43,907 bases of DNA, taken from contig JBBARC010000024.1 in the NCBI GenBank assembly GCA_040400005.1, positions 1-43,907 on the forward strand. Reading direction: 5' to 3'. A model generated the notes under the pieces. It ran no database searches. It saw only the letters and a program-made list of their open reading frames with translations, and was not told the DNA's origin. Both the position numbers and the translations under genes were made by a program. Origin of the DNA: JBBARC01 sp040400005 (GTDB lineage Bacteria > Pseudomonadota > Alphaproteobacteria > Acetobacterales > Acetobacteraceae). Shown piece after piece: positions 8,446 to 17,108 of this stretch. Within the stretch, counting starts at the first letter, position 1; every line of letters starts with the position of its first letter.

Positions 8446-9269
8446 TGAGCGACGTGACACCAGTGCCCAACGATCCCGCCGCTTACGAAGCGGCTGCCAT
8501 CCGCACCCTGACTGACCTGGCACGCGCCGGGCTGGTGATTGAACAGGAAGGCCGCACCCGCCTAGGGGATGAATTTCGTATCGCCGGCAGCCGGGTCAAC
8601 GCTACCATGAAGGTGTCGATTGATGGCGCCGAGCGCGGTGGCAATTTGCTGCTGGTGACCAGCACGCGGCCGGGCGAGGGTAAAAGTTTTTCGTCGCTTA
8701 ACCTGGCGGCGGGCCTGGCGCAGATGACCGAACGCCCGGTGATTTTGGTCGATATCGATAGTAAACCCGGCTGTTTATCCGATCTGGTTGGGCTACGCCG
8801 GGCGCGCGGCATGTTTAATCTGGTGCAGGATAATGCCATCCCGCCGGCCAGCCTGATTGTGCCCACCGAGATCCCTGGGCTGTTTATTCTGCCGTTGGGC
8901 GTGCCCGATGCCAATGCCGGCATCACCGGGCGCGAACGGCCGCTGGCGGTGACCACCGAAGCACTTGGCCTGGCCATGCCGGATGCAACCTTTGTGCTGG
9001 ATACCGGCCCGTTACTGTCGACGTCCGACCCCAGCGTGCTGGCGCCCGCCGTTGCCCAAATTATTATGGTGGTGGAAGCCGAACGCACCCAGCGCGCCGA
9101 ATTGGATGCGGCGCTGGACCTGATCCGCGATAGCCGGCGCATTTTGCTGCTGCTGAACAAAACCTCGGCACGCGCACGATCGAGCTTTGGCGCCTACAGC
9201 TACTACGGCGATTACTACGCAAAGCCGGTGGTGCCGCCACCACCGCCGACCATTCCGCCCGACAGCTGA
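8445..9269 (+). CDS. XrtA-associated tyrosine autokinase (CpsD/BY-kinase)
   Basis: The 274-residue cytoplasmic protein is a bacterial tyrosine kinase that would cycle phosphorylation with the preceding chain-length protein to drive polymer export. The Walker A motif is STRPGEGKS (73-81), the A' motif VILVDID (99-105; most relatives have an Asp-Ala-Asp end) and the B-like motif LDTGPLL. The C-terminus carries the expected tyrosine cluster, with five Tyr in AYSYYGDYY (250-258), followed by a proline run. Family length for the stand-alone kinase is normal. It overlaps the upstream gene by one base, and the outer-membrane protein gene starts 11 bp later, so it sits in the middle of the operon. 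Confidence 0.9.
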   Translation: MSDVTPVPNDPAAYEAAAIRTLTDLARAGLVIEQEGRTRLGDEFRIAGSRVNATMKVSIDGAERGGNLLLVTSTRPGEGKSFSSLNLAAGLAQMTERPVILVDIDSKPGCLSDLVGLRRARGMFNLVQDNAIPPASLIVPTEIPGLFILPLGVPDANAGITGRERPLAVTTEALGLAMPDATFVLDTGPLLSTSDPSVLAPAVAQIIMVVEAERTQRAELDAALDLIRDSRRILLLLNKTSARARSSFGAYSYYGDYYAKPVVPPPPPTIPPDS

Positions 9270-9280
9270 GCGGCCGGATC

Positions 9281-11020
9281 ATGCGCAAAACAGCATCCGC
9301 CCTGGGCTACGCCGTTATCGCCGCGGGGCTTGCAACATGTCTGCCCCTGCCCGCCTACGCCGCCGGCGACACCACCGGCAGCACCAGCAACGCCGGCGAT
9401 AGCAGCACGGCCACTGCCGAAAGCGGCCCGGCCACCCCGGCACTGGATGCCCCCAGCGGCGGCTTGCTGGCACGTAGCGGCATTGATGGCGGCATAACCG
9501 ATCTGCGCGACCATCTGCTGGCCGCCTACGGCGTGCCCGAGGCCAAAACCCCAGGCCCGGCCTGGCGCTTTACCCCCAGCCTGAAGGCGGGGGTGACCTA
9601 TACCGATAATGCCGGGCTTTCGAACACCGGGCAATCCGGCGCGGCGGATGCGTTTTTTGATCTGACGCCGGGGATTATCGTGCGCCATGATGAACAGCCG
9701 GTCGAGGTTGATCTTTCGTACCGGCCGACGGCGCATATCTATGTGCAAAGCGGCAATTATTCGCAGGTAGAACAGAATTTTGATGGCCACGCGCTGGCAA
9801 CGGTTTGGCCAGGCTGGGTTTATTTTGATGTGCGCGGCACTGCCAGCCAGCAATCGGTGTTTGGCAGCACGGCTGCAAGTTCGCAGCAAAATCAGGGGCC
9901 AGGCAACCGCCAGACCACCACTACGGGGTCGATCAGCCCCTATATTGCGCATGGCTTTGGCGATTCTGGGGTGCTGCAGGCGGGCTACGGCTATATCATC
10001 AGCGATACCGGCAACCCCAGCTACGCCAACACCTATCAACCATTTCCTGGCGCGCCACCTGGGCTTTATGCCAGTTCCACGCTGACCACCCAGCGCGGCT
10101 TTGCCAGTTTTACCACCGGCGAGGGGTTGGGCCGGGTGCAGAACCGGGTGAACCTGGACAGTAATTTTTATAGCGGCACGATTACGCTGAACAATGCCGA
10201 GCGCATCACAGTGAGCGATGAGGCCAGCTACGCGATCAACCGCTATATCGCCGCCGTCGGCCAGGTTGGCTATGAAAATTTGAGCTACCCGAATATCGGC
10301 TACAGCTATCGTGGCCCGACCGGCAGTGGTGGCGCCACCTTCACCCCTAACGTCACCAGCAAGTTGACCCTGCAATATCGTTATGTCGATGGTAAAGGTG
10401 GCGTCTTCGCGCAAGGGTCGTGGCAGGTGAGCCCACGGATACGGGTATTTGGCGGTTATTCCGAGGGGATTAGCTCGTCTCAGCAGGATGCCCAGAATTC
10501 GCTTCTATCGGCCGATGCCACCACCACCGGTGCCAGTGCCAACCGGCTAGTGGCGGGACCGTTGCTTGATAGCGCCAGTTCGGCCGGTGCTGATCAACAG
10601 ATTAACGCGGTAAAACGGCTGGACATGTCGGCAAGCTGGCTGCTCGATCGGGATGTGTTGACGCTCTCGCTCAACCACGAAGATCGGGCGCCGGTGGGCA
10701 ATGCGATGGCCGGGCAACCATTGGCGCTACCCTCGGTATCGATCAATGCCAGTGCCGGATGGCAGCATGATCTGCGTGAAAATCTATCGCTGGCGGTAGC
10801 GGCAAATTATAACACTTCGCAATCGGGCTTTGCTGGTGGCGGCACGTTAGACACGGTTTCGGTGTCCCTTGGCCTGACCCGCGTGCTGAACGCTACGCTG
10901 AGCGCCAGTTTGCGCTATGAAGGCCGGATGACACTGAACAGCAGCCAGGGCTTTGCGGTGGCGACTAATGCCAGCGACACGCAAAACAGCGTGTCGTTGC
11001 TTGTTACTAAGCAATTCTGA
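9281..11020 (+). CDS. XrtA/PEP-CTERM-associated outer-membrane beta-barrel protein
   Basis: The 579-residue protein has a Sec signal peptide (MRKTASALGYAVIAAGLATC...) with likely cleavage after AYA near residue 27. A Gly/Ser/Thr-rich linker follows, then alternating aromatic and polar strands typical of an outer-membrane barrel, such as LTLQYRYVDGKGGVFAQGSW and SATLRYEG-like end strands. Position between the autokinase and the deacetylase, and overall size, match the PEP-CTERM-associated outer-membrane family TIGR03016. It may be the outer-membrane partner in glycan export or anchoring; the exact role is not established. The protein ends with SLLVTKQF, with a terminal Phe as usual for barrel insertion. 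Its stop TGA shares one base with the ATG of the next gene. Confidence 0.82.
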   Translation: MRKTASALGYAVIAAGLATCLPLPAYAAGDTTGSTSNAGDSSTATAESGPATPALDAPSGGLLARSGIDGGITDLRDHLLAAYGVPEAKTPGPAWRFTPSLKAGVTYTDNAGLSNTGQSGAADAFFDLTPGIIVRHDEQPVEVDLSYRPTAHIYVQSGNYSQVEQNFDGHALATVWPGWVYFDVRGTASQQSVFGSTAASSQQNQGPGNRQTTTTGSISPYIAHGFGDSGVLQAGYGYIISDTGNPSYANTYQPFPGAPPGLYASSTLTTQRGFASFTTGEGLGRVQNRVNLDSNFYSGTITLNNAERITVSDEASYAINRYIAAVGQVGYENLSYPNIGYSYRGPTGSGGATFTPNVTSKLTLQYRYVDGKGGVFAQGSWQVSPRIRVFGGYSEGISSSQQDAQNSLLSADATTTGASANRLVAGPLLDSASSAGADQQINAVKRLDMSASWLLDRDVLTLSLNHEDRAPVGNAMAGQPLALPSVSINASAGWQHDLRENLSLAVAANYNTSQSGFAGGGTLDTVSVSLGLTRVLNATLSASLRYEGRMTLNSSQGFAVATNASDTQNSVSLLVTKQF

Positions 11021-12163
11021 TGGCCGCTGCGACACCTCAACCCGCCGCGCCGCCGCGCGACGCTATCTCACCCACGCGTCTCANNNNNNNNNNNNNNNNN
11101 NNNNNNNNNNNNNNNNNNNNNNNNNNNNNNNNNNNNNNNNNNNNNNNNNNNNNNNNNNNNNNNNNNNNNNNNNNNNNNNNNNNACGCGATTGCGCCCACG
11201 CGTCTCAACGCGATTGCGCCCACGCGTCTCAACGCGATTGCGCCCACGCGTCTCAACGCGATGACCGTCGATGTAGAAGATTGGTTTCAGGTGCAGGCGT
11301 TTGCCGGCACGATCAGCCGTGACGATTGGGACACCCTGCCGCGGCGGGTGGAAGCCAACACCAACTGGATCCTTGATCTGTTCGCTCGCCACAACGTGCA
11401 GGCGACATTCTTTACCCTGGGCTGGGTGGCTGATCGCCACCCTGCGCTGATCCGCCGGATTGTCGCCGACGGCCACGAACTGGCCAGCCACGGCTACGCC
11501 CATCGCCTAGCGCACGACCAAACCCCGGCCGAGTTTGCCGCCGACATCAGCCGCGCCAAAGCCTGCCTGCAAGATACCGGCGGGGTGGCAGTGCACGGCT
11601 ACCGCGCACCCACCTTTTCGATCAACACCCGCAACCCGTGGGCGTTCGCGGCGCTCGCCGCGGCGGGATATACCTATAGTTCCAGCATCTACCCGGTGCG
11701 CCACGATCTGTATGGTATGCCCAATGCCCCGCGATTTCCCTACAAACCGCTGGCCGGCAGCGACCTGGTCGAAATCCCCATGACCACGCTGCACCTCGCC
11801 GGGCGCAACTGGCCCTGTGCCGGCGGCGGATATTTTCGGCTGATCCCCTATGTGCTGTACCGCGCGGCATTGCGCCGTTTCAACGCAACCGAACACCCAC
11901 CGGCACTGTTTTATACCCACCCGTGGGAAATCGACGCCGCCCAACCCCATGTTGATGCAGCCCCCGCGATGGCGCGCTTCCGCCATTACCTTAACCTCAG
12001 CCGCATGCCGGCCCGCATGGAACGGCTGCTGACCGATTTTGCCTGGGGCCGGGTGGACCAGGTGTTTGCCGACGCGCTGGGCGCGTCAGAAACAATCGCG
12101 CTGGGCGCGCCAGAAGCAATCGCGCTGGGCGCGTCAGAAGCAACCGCGCAGGGCGCGTCATGA
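11020..12163 (+). CDS. XrtA-system polysaccharide deacetylase with terminal octapeptide repeats (interrupted by assembly gap)
   Basis: This NodB-type deacetylase should remove acetyl groups from the exopolysaccharide. The catalytic part starts at NAMTVDVEDWFQV (metal/base Asp), continues with TFFTLGWVADRHP, the metal motif HELASHGYAH, RAPTFSI and ends near FYTHPWEID, as in the XrtA deacetylase family (TIGR03006). I place the start at ATG 11020, overlapping the previous stop, because MAAATPQPAAPPRDAISPTRL leads into octapeptide repeats that reach the catalytic domain. The 100-N gap at 11084-11183 breaks the frame, but the flanking sequence is in frame if the true gap is a multiple of 3, as whole 24-bp units would be. 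A shorter start at ATG 11261 is possible but would remove residues just before the domain. The C-terminus carries a second set of 8-residue repeats. It overlaps the FemAB gene by ATGA. Confidence 0.85.
11060..11255 (+). repeat. 24-bp tandem repeat encoding NAIAPTRL, spanning the assembly gap
   Basis: Three identical 24-bp units lie at 11184-11207, 11208-11231 and 11232-11255, and one diverged unit at 11060-11083 lies just before the gap. Both gap edges fall exactly on unit borders, so the gap very likely hides further units. In the deacetylase frame each unit encodes an octapeptide (N)AIAPTRL. Confidence 0.9.
11084..11183. other. Assembly gap (100 N)
   Basis: Exactly 100 undetermined bases, most likely a placeholder of unknown true length. 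The gap lies within the 24-bp tandem repeat, a common cause of assembly breaks. Confidence 0.97.
12074..12163 (+). repeat. 24-bp tandem repeat at the 3' end of the deacetylase gene
   Basis: Units at 12074-12097, 12098-12121 and 12122-12145, plus a partial unit to 12163, encode ALGASETI, ALGAPEAI, ALGASEAT and AQGAS. The last unit contains the stop codon and the start of the FemAB gene. Period (24 bp, 8 residues) equals that of the 5' repeat, but the sequence is unrelated. Confidence 0.9.
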
Positions 12164-13209
12164 AAATTGTTCCCCTCGATCGCCAAACCGCCGCCTGGGA
12201 CGCCTTTGTCACGGGCCACCCCGATGCCACTTTTTTCCACCAAAGCGCATGGCGCGACGTGCTGACCCGCGCCTTTGGCCACCGCGCGCATTACCTCACC
12301 GCCGAACAGGATGGCGCCATCGCCGGCGTGCTGCCGCTGATCGAGGTGAAAACCCGGCTGTTTGGCCACAGCCTGATGTCGCTACCGTTTTGTGTGTATG
12401 GCGGGCCCTTAACCGCAAGCACTGAAGCGGCGGCCGCCCTGGCCCAAGCCGCCATGGATTTGCGCGCGAAAACCGGTGCGCGCGCCGCCGAACTGCGCTT
12501 TCGCGAGCCCCCCGCCCCCGCCAGCCTGCCCGGGCTTGCCGACGGCGCCTGGGTTAAGCGTGACGGGCTGTATGCCACTTTCCGCAAACCGATCAGCGCC
12601 GATCACGAAACCAATTTCAAAGCCATCTCACGCAAGCAGCGCGCTATGGTGCGCAAGGGTATTGATCGCGGCCTGACCGCCACCGCCGATACATCGATCG
12701 ACCGGGCGCACGCGATTTATGCCGAAAGCGTGCGCAATCTGGGCACGCCAGTGTTTTCGCGCAAGTATTTCCGCCTGCTGGCCGAAACCTTTCCCCACCA
12801 CCTGGATGTGGTGACCGTGTTTGACGCAGGTGCGCCGATTGCCGCGGTGATCAATTTTTACTGGCGCGACGAAGTGCTACCTTATTACGGTGGTGGCACG
12901 GCGGCAGCGCGGGGGGCCTATGCCAATGATTTTATGTACTGGGATGTGATGCGCCGGGCGGTGGATCGTGGGGCGCGGATGTTTGATTTCGGCCGCAGCA
13001 AGGAAGGCACCGGGGCCTATGCGTTCAAAAAAAACTGGGGCTTTGCGCCCAGCCCGCTGCCCTATTATTTTGCGCTTGGCCCCGGCCAGGCGATACCGGA
13101 GCTTAATCCGCTGAACCCGAAATACCGCCTGATGATTGACGCCTGGAAGCGCCTGCCGCTGCCGATTGCCAATCTGCTTGGGCCCCATCTGGTGCGGGGG
13201 GTCGGCTGA
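12160..13209 (+). CDS. FemAB-family protein of the PEP-CTERM/XrtA system
   Basis: The 349-residue protein has the double GNAT-like fold of FemAB proteins (TIGR03019, PF13480 region). It opens with WDAFVTGHPDATFFHQSAWR, the typical start of this family, and continues with AGVLPLIEVKTRLFG and LMSLPFCVYGGP. The C-terminal half holds VINFYWRDEVLPYYGGG and FDFGRSKEGTGAYAFKKNWG, the conserved acyl-transfer fold region. FemAB enzymes add amino acids or other acyl groups to peptidoglycan precursors or glycans; in XrtA clusters the substrate is unknown, though a role in modifying the exopolysaccharide or the sorted proteins is often assumed. ATG 12160 overlaps the deacetylase stop by four bases, and its own stop overlaps the exosortase ATG by one. 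Confidence 0.9.
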   Translation: MKIVPLDRQTAAWDAFVTGHPDATFFHQSAWRDVLTRAFGHRAHYLTAEQDGAIAGVLPLIEVKTRLFGHSLMSLPFCVYGGPLTASTEAAAALAQAAMDLRAKTGARAAELRFREPPAPASLPGLADGAWVKRDGLYATFRKPISADHETNFKAISRKQRAMVRKGIDRGLTATADTSIDRAHAIYAESVRNLGTPVFSRKYFRLLAETFPHHLDVVTVFDAGAPIAAVINFYWRDEVLPYYGGGTAAARGAYANDFMYWDVMRRAVDRGARMFDFGRSKEGTGAYAFKKNWGFAPSPLPYYFALGPGQAIPELNPLNPKYRLMIDAWKRLPLPIANLLGPHLVRGVG

Positions 13210-14789
13210 TGTCGGCAACCCTTGCCCCCACCCCGCAACCATCCCCACTTGGCCGCGCCCACTGGACCCGCCTGGCCCCGGCCGCCCTGCCGCTGGGCGC
13301 CGGGCTTGCCATTTTGCTGGTGCTGTTTCATGCCGAAGCGATTGCTGCGGTAAAAATCTGGTGGCAATCCACCGCCTACGGCCATTGTTTTCTGGTGTTA
13401 CCGCTGGCGCTGTGGCTGGCCTACGAACGGCGCGAAGTGGTGCTGGGCCTGGCGGTGACGCCACTAGCCCCGCGCATTGCGTTGTATGCGCTGCCACTGG
13501 TTGGGCTGTGGGTGGTATCCTACGTGCTGGGCATCATGGAAGGCCGCCAACTGGCCGCCATGGGGTTTGCACAGTTGCTTTTTTTCGCCGTGCTGGGCCG
13601 CGATCTGTATTTTGATCTGTCGCCGGCATTGCTGTATTTGGTGTTTTTGGTGCCGTTCGGCGCCTTTGCCGCCCCGGTGCTGCAACATTTTACCGCCGGT
13701 TTTATTGTGCACGGGCTCGATACCCTGGGCATTCCCAACCGCGCCGATGCGTTTCGCATCGAAATCCCCGAAGGCACGTTTTATGTCGCCGAAGCCTGCG
13801 CCGGCTTACGCTTCCTGATCGCGTCCATGGCGTTTGGCGTGCTGTATGCGGTGACCATGTTCCGCAGCCCGTTTAAACGGGTCGCCTTCATTGTTGCCAG
13901 TATGATTGTGCCTGTGGTTGCCAACGGGTTTCGCGGACTTGGCATCGTGGTGCTGGGCCACGTGCTGGGTAGTGCCGAAGCTGCCGCGACCGACCATCTC
14001 ATCTACGGCTGGGTGTTTTTCACCATTGTTACCATTGCCCTCGCCATGGGCGGGCTGCCCTACCGCGAAGATTTGCTGATCGCAGCATCGCCCCGATCGG
14101 TGGCGGATTACGCCCGCGGCGCCACCGGCGTGCGCGGCCAATCGCGCACCGGTTTTGCCGGCGCGCTGACGGTGGTTGCCAAACGATCCGGCTTTGCGGT
14201 GACCGCCGCCGTGCTGGGCCTGGCCGTCATGGGCCCCGCCATCGGCACCTGGCTTGATCACCGGGTGCCCGACCTGACCATTTCCGTGGTGCCCGAACCC
14301 TCAATCCCCGGCGATTGCTCCCCCGGGGCCAGCCACGTGGAAGGCGGCATCAGCGTGCAGCGCTTCACCTGCCCGGATGCGACGCTGACCATGACCGTTG
14401 CCGTCTTCGCCCCGGGCAGCAACCCGGCTCGTGTTATCGGCACCGTGCGCGATATCGCCTCCGCCCCGCTGGCCGCCGATAGCGACCAATCAACCCTGAC
14501 CATCGACGGCGCCAAGCCCGATACCTGGGTGCTAATCAGCGAAAACGTCGGCAAACGGGCCAGCGCCTACGTGCTGTGGCTGGATGGCAAACCGGCACTG
14601 GGCGGCTTACGCGACCGCATCCACCTTGCCCAGGATATGCTGAATGGTGGCCATCGGCCGCCACTGGGGGCAGTGATTACGGTGGAGGCCGACCGCGGCG
14701 TGCGCAGCAAGCGCCTGCGCGACTTTATTATGGCGCAGGATCAGTTATCGGATCAGGTGCAGGGGCAGCTTAAGGGGCTGGAGCAGTAG
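13209..14789 (+). CDS. xrtA: Exosortase A fused to an EpsI domain
   Basis: The 526-residue membrane protein is the sorting peptidase of the locus. About eight membrane segments fill residues 25-300. The catalytic triad of exosortases is visible: Cys197 in EACAGLRF, Arg242 in VVANGFRGLG and His263 in ATDHLIYGW. A further membrane segment near 315-340 leads into a periplasmic EpsI-like domain (about 345-526, containing VISENVGKRASAYVLWLDGK). The exosortase-EpsI fusion is usual for type A (TIGR02602/TIGR03109). Exosortases cleave PEP-CTERM proteins at the membrane, likely coupling them to the exopolysaccharide; no such substrate gene is in this window. It is the last gene of the rightward operon, starting with ATG that shares a base with the preceding stop. 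Confidence 0.94.
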   Translation: MSATLAPTPQPSPLGRAHWTRLAPAALPLGAGLAILLVLFHAEAIAAVKIWWQSTAYGHCFLVLPLALWLAYERREVVLGLAVTPLAPRIALYALPLVGLWVVSYVLGIMEGRQLAAMGFAQLLFFAVLGRDLYFDLSPALLYLVFLVPFGAFAAPVLQHFTAGFIVHGLDTLGIPNRADAFRIEIPEGTFYVAEACAGLRFLIASMAFGVLYAVTMFRSPFKRVAFIVASMIVPVVANGFRGLGIVVLGHVLGSAEAAATDHLIYGWVFFTIVTIALAMGGLPYREDLLIAASPRSVADYARGATGVRGQSRTGFAGALTVVAKRSGFAVTAAVLGLAVMGPAIGTWLDHRVPDLTISVVPEPSIPGDCSPGASHVEGGISVQRFTCPDATLTMTVAVFAPGSNPARVIGTVRDIASAPLAADSDQSTLTIDGAKPDTWVLISENVGKRASAYVLWLDGKPALGGLRDRIHLAQDMLNGGHRPPLGAVITVEADRGVRSKRLRDFIMAQDQLSDQVQGQLKGLEQ

Positions 14790-14804
14790 GTAAGAAAGAC
14801 AAGG

Positions 14805-14829
14805 CTGGGGGAGCGAGCCGCTTCCCCAG
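14805..14829. terminator. Strong hairpin between convergent xrtA and molybdopterin oxidoreductase genes
   Basis: An 11-bp stem closes on the 3-nt loop AGC: CTGGGGGAGCG pairs with CGCTTCCCCAG (one G-T). It lies 15 bp after the xrtA stop and 52 bp before the convergent gene's stop, so it can serve both strands. No U-tract is present. Confidence 0.55.
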
Positions 14830-14880
14830 ACCCCCGGCGATTGGTTGGCGGGTTGCGCAACGGCTTCGGTGTTTGCGGGC

Positions 14881-16929
14881 CTACGCTCGGGTAATCTTTG
14901 CTTCCACCGCGTGCACCGCACTGCTTTGCGCCATGTCGGTCATGTCGCCGCCGAACAGCACATTTACGTTGGCACCAGATGCCTCATGCAGCGGCCAGCG
15001 GCCTTTGGGCACCAAAGCCACCCCCGGCGGCACCGTATCGGATACCGAAGCGAGCAAATTTAAACTGCCAGTGCCGTTGGTAAGGGTAATGTGATCGCCA
15101 GCGTTTATGCCCAAACTTGCCGCATCGTGCGGGTTTAACGTGGCACTCGCCGGGCCTAGCTTTGCCCGGATGGCTGGGTCGTTGGCGTAAAGCGAGTTCA
15201 TCGTCCAGCGCGAGGCCGGCGACAGCACCCGCAAAACGCCCGGCGCTGGTGCCCAAGCGTCGGCGTGCGGGGTGGGCAGTAAGGGGTGGCCATCGGCTTG
15301 CGCTGCGGCCGAGGCAATTTCGATGCGCCCGCTCGGCGTTGCAAACACGCCATCGGCAAACGGGATGCGGGTGTGCGCAAACACCTCGACCGTGCCGCGT
15401 TCGGCAAGGGTTGTGAAATCCAACCCGGTGCTGGTTTGGGCCAAAATAGCGGCGATCATCGCGTGATCGGTTTCCTGCAACGCCGGGTCGGTCAGGCCGC
15501 TCGCCAAGGCGAGCCGCCGAAAAATCTCCATATTCGGCAGCGCCTGGCCGGGCGGATCAGTGGCTTTCACCTGGGCCGACAGGGTTTGGTTGAAATAGGG
15601 CACCACCAGATCATCAAATTCTAAAAAGCTGGCGGCCGGTAATATCCAATCGGCGTAGGCGGTGGTGTCGGTGGCAAACAGGTCGATCGCCACATGCAGC
15701 AAATCTTCGCGCAGCAATGCTTGGCGCAAGGCCGATTGATTGGGGCTGGACGCGACAATGTTGTTGTTCCAACTGACCAGGGCCTGGGCAGCGCTGGGGT
15801 TGGCAAGGGTTGCTGCCAGTTGCATGTGGCTAATGCTGTGCGGGTTGGCGTGCAGATCGGGCCGAGCGATGCGATCGGTATCAATGCCGCGGGTGGCGGG
15901 GCCATTGAGGTAGCAAATCCCCGCCCCCGGCTTGCCAATGTTGCCGGTGATCGCGGCGAGCGCCACGGCGGCACGAAACGCGTTGCCGCCGTATTTTTGC
16001 CGCTGCATGCCCTGCCCCAGCCACAACAGCGACGGGCCGGCGGCAAATAACCGCGCCGCGCGCACAATGTCCGCCGCCGGCACACCGGTCACCGCCTGCC
16101 CCCAGTGCGGGGTGCACGCAGGCAGGGTTGCGGCCAAATCATCAAACCCCAGCACGGATTTTGCGATGAAGTTGGCGTCGATCAGGTTTTCCGTCACCGC
16201 CACGTGCATCATGGCAAACGCCAGGGCGGCATCGCTGCCGGGATAGGGTTGCAGATGCAGGTAGGCTGCCGCCGCCGTATCATGGCGGATCGGGTCGATG
16301 ACGATTTTTATCGCCGGGCTTTCGGGCAGCCAGTGTTTGTGCATGTGCGGGGCGGTGGCCGATGGGTTGGCCCCCCACACCAGAATGCAGGCGGCGCGCG
16401 CTGCCTCGCGCGGGTCGAAACCATCGGTGGAGCTGCCCAGCGCGTAGCCCAGGGCGGCGTGGCCGGCTTTGTTGCACACTGTATCGGGATCCACTTCGGT
16501 GGCACCCAGTGCGTTAAAAAAGCGTTGCGGAAAGATGCCGGCAAGCAGGCTGCAGGTGCCGGTGTAATGGGTATGCAGAACGCTGGCGGGGCGGGTGCGG
16601 GCGATGGCTGCCAGCCGCCCGCCAATATCGCACAAAGCCTCATCCCAGGTGGCCGGCACAAACTGGCCAAGCCCTTTGGAACCTTCGCGTTTCAACGGCG
16701 TTGAGAGTCGCTGCGTTTGATCGCGCCAGACGCCGTTATAGGCGATGGCGCATTTGCCGCACAAAGCGCCGCGCGCCACGCCATGTTGGGGGTCGCCCAG
16801 CACTTTAGGAATAACGCCGTCGCGCTTGACCACAACAATGCCGCAGGAACAGTAACAATCGCGTGGGCAGGTGGTGCGGATTGTTTGTTTTGAGCCAGTT
16901 GGGTTTGATGTGGGGGCTGGGTTGGTCAT
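14881..16929 (-). CDS. Molybdopterin-dependent oxidoreductase, unknown substrate
   Basis: The 682-residue protein belongs to the DMSO-reductase/BisC superfamily. The N-terminus binds a [4Fe-4S] cluster through Cys21, Cys25, Cys29 and Cys57 (CPRDCYCSC ... GALCGKC). Cys152 in DPDTVCNKAG is the likely molybdenum ligand. The middle (about 60-540) is the molybdopterin domain with the usual GANPSATAPH and ITGNIGKPGAG motifs, and the last 120 residues form the dinucleotide-binding domain ending KGRWPLHE and GANVNVL. There is no Tat signal, so it should be cytoplasmic. I chose ATG 16929; a GTG at 17028 would add an unlikely 33-residue leader. No electron-transfer subunit is adjacent, and the substrate cannot be read. 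It faces xrtA tail to tail and the DUF3300 gene head to head. Confidence 0.88.
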   Translation of the reverse strand: MTNPAPTSNPTGSKQTIRTTCPRDCYCSCGIVVVKRDGVIPKVLGDPQHGVARGALCGKCAIAYNGVWRDQTQRLSTPLKREGSKGLGQFVPATWDEALCDIGGRLAAIARTRPASVLHTHYTGTCSLLAGIFPQRFFNALGATEVDPDTVCNKAGHAALGYALGSSTDGFDPREAARAACILVWGANPSATAPHMHKHWLPESPAIKIVIDPIRHDTAAAAYLHLQPYPGSDAALAFAMMHVAVTENLIDANFIAKSVLGFDDLAATLPACTPHWGQAVTGVPAADIVRAARLFAAGPSLLWLGQGMQRQKYGGNAFRAAVALAAITGNIGKPGAGICYLNGPATRGIDTDRIARPDLHANPHSISHMQLAATLANPSAAQALVSWNNNIVASSPNQSALRQALLREDLLHVAIDLFATDTTAYADWILPAASFLEFDDLVVPYFNQTLSAQVKATDPPGQALPNMEIFRRLALASGLTDPALQETDHAMIAAILAQTSTGLDFTTLAERGTVEVFAHTRIPFADGVFATPSGRIEIASAAAQADGHPLLPTPHADAWAPAPGVLRVLSPASRWTMNSLYANDPAIRAKLGPASATLNPHDAASLGINAGDHITLTNGTGSLNLLASVSDTVPPGVALVPKGRWPLHEASGANVNVLFGGDMTDMAQSSAVHAVEAKITRA

Positions 16930-17108
16930 GCGCCCAAGGATAGTAGCGCCGAACGCCTGCACGCCAGCACAGATTATGTGTTGGCAACACGCCTTGATCC
17001 TATCACCGCAGTGCCTTGGTTTGGACACACACGTAGACCAGTTTTAGATCGTTAGTTAAGATCATGTGGGCGCCGCACGGCCCCATCCCAAGCCAAAGGA
17101 GCTTGCAG

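Noticed and set aside
11184..11255. CRISPR-like repeat array
   Set aside because: The 24-bp units are directly joined without spacers, and they are in frame with the deacetylase gene.
6108..14789. Genomic island inserted at the tRNA
   Set aside because: No integrase next to the tRNA and no repeated tRNA 3' end were seen; base composition looks like the neighbours.
14881..16929. CO dehydrogenase or xanthine dehydrogenase served by the XdhC operon
   Set aside because: The motifs are of the DMSO-reductase/BisC superfamily, which uses a different cofactor form.
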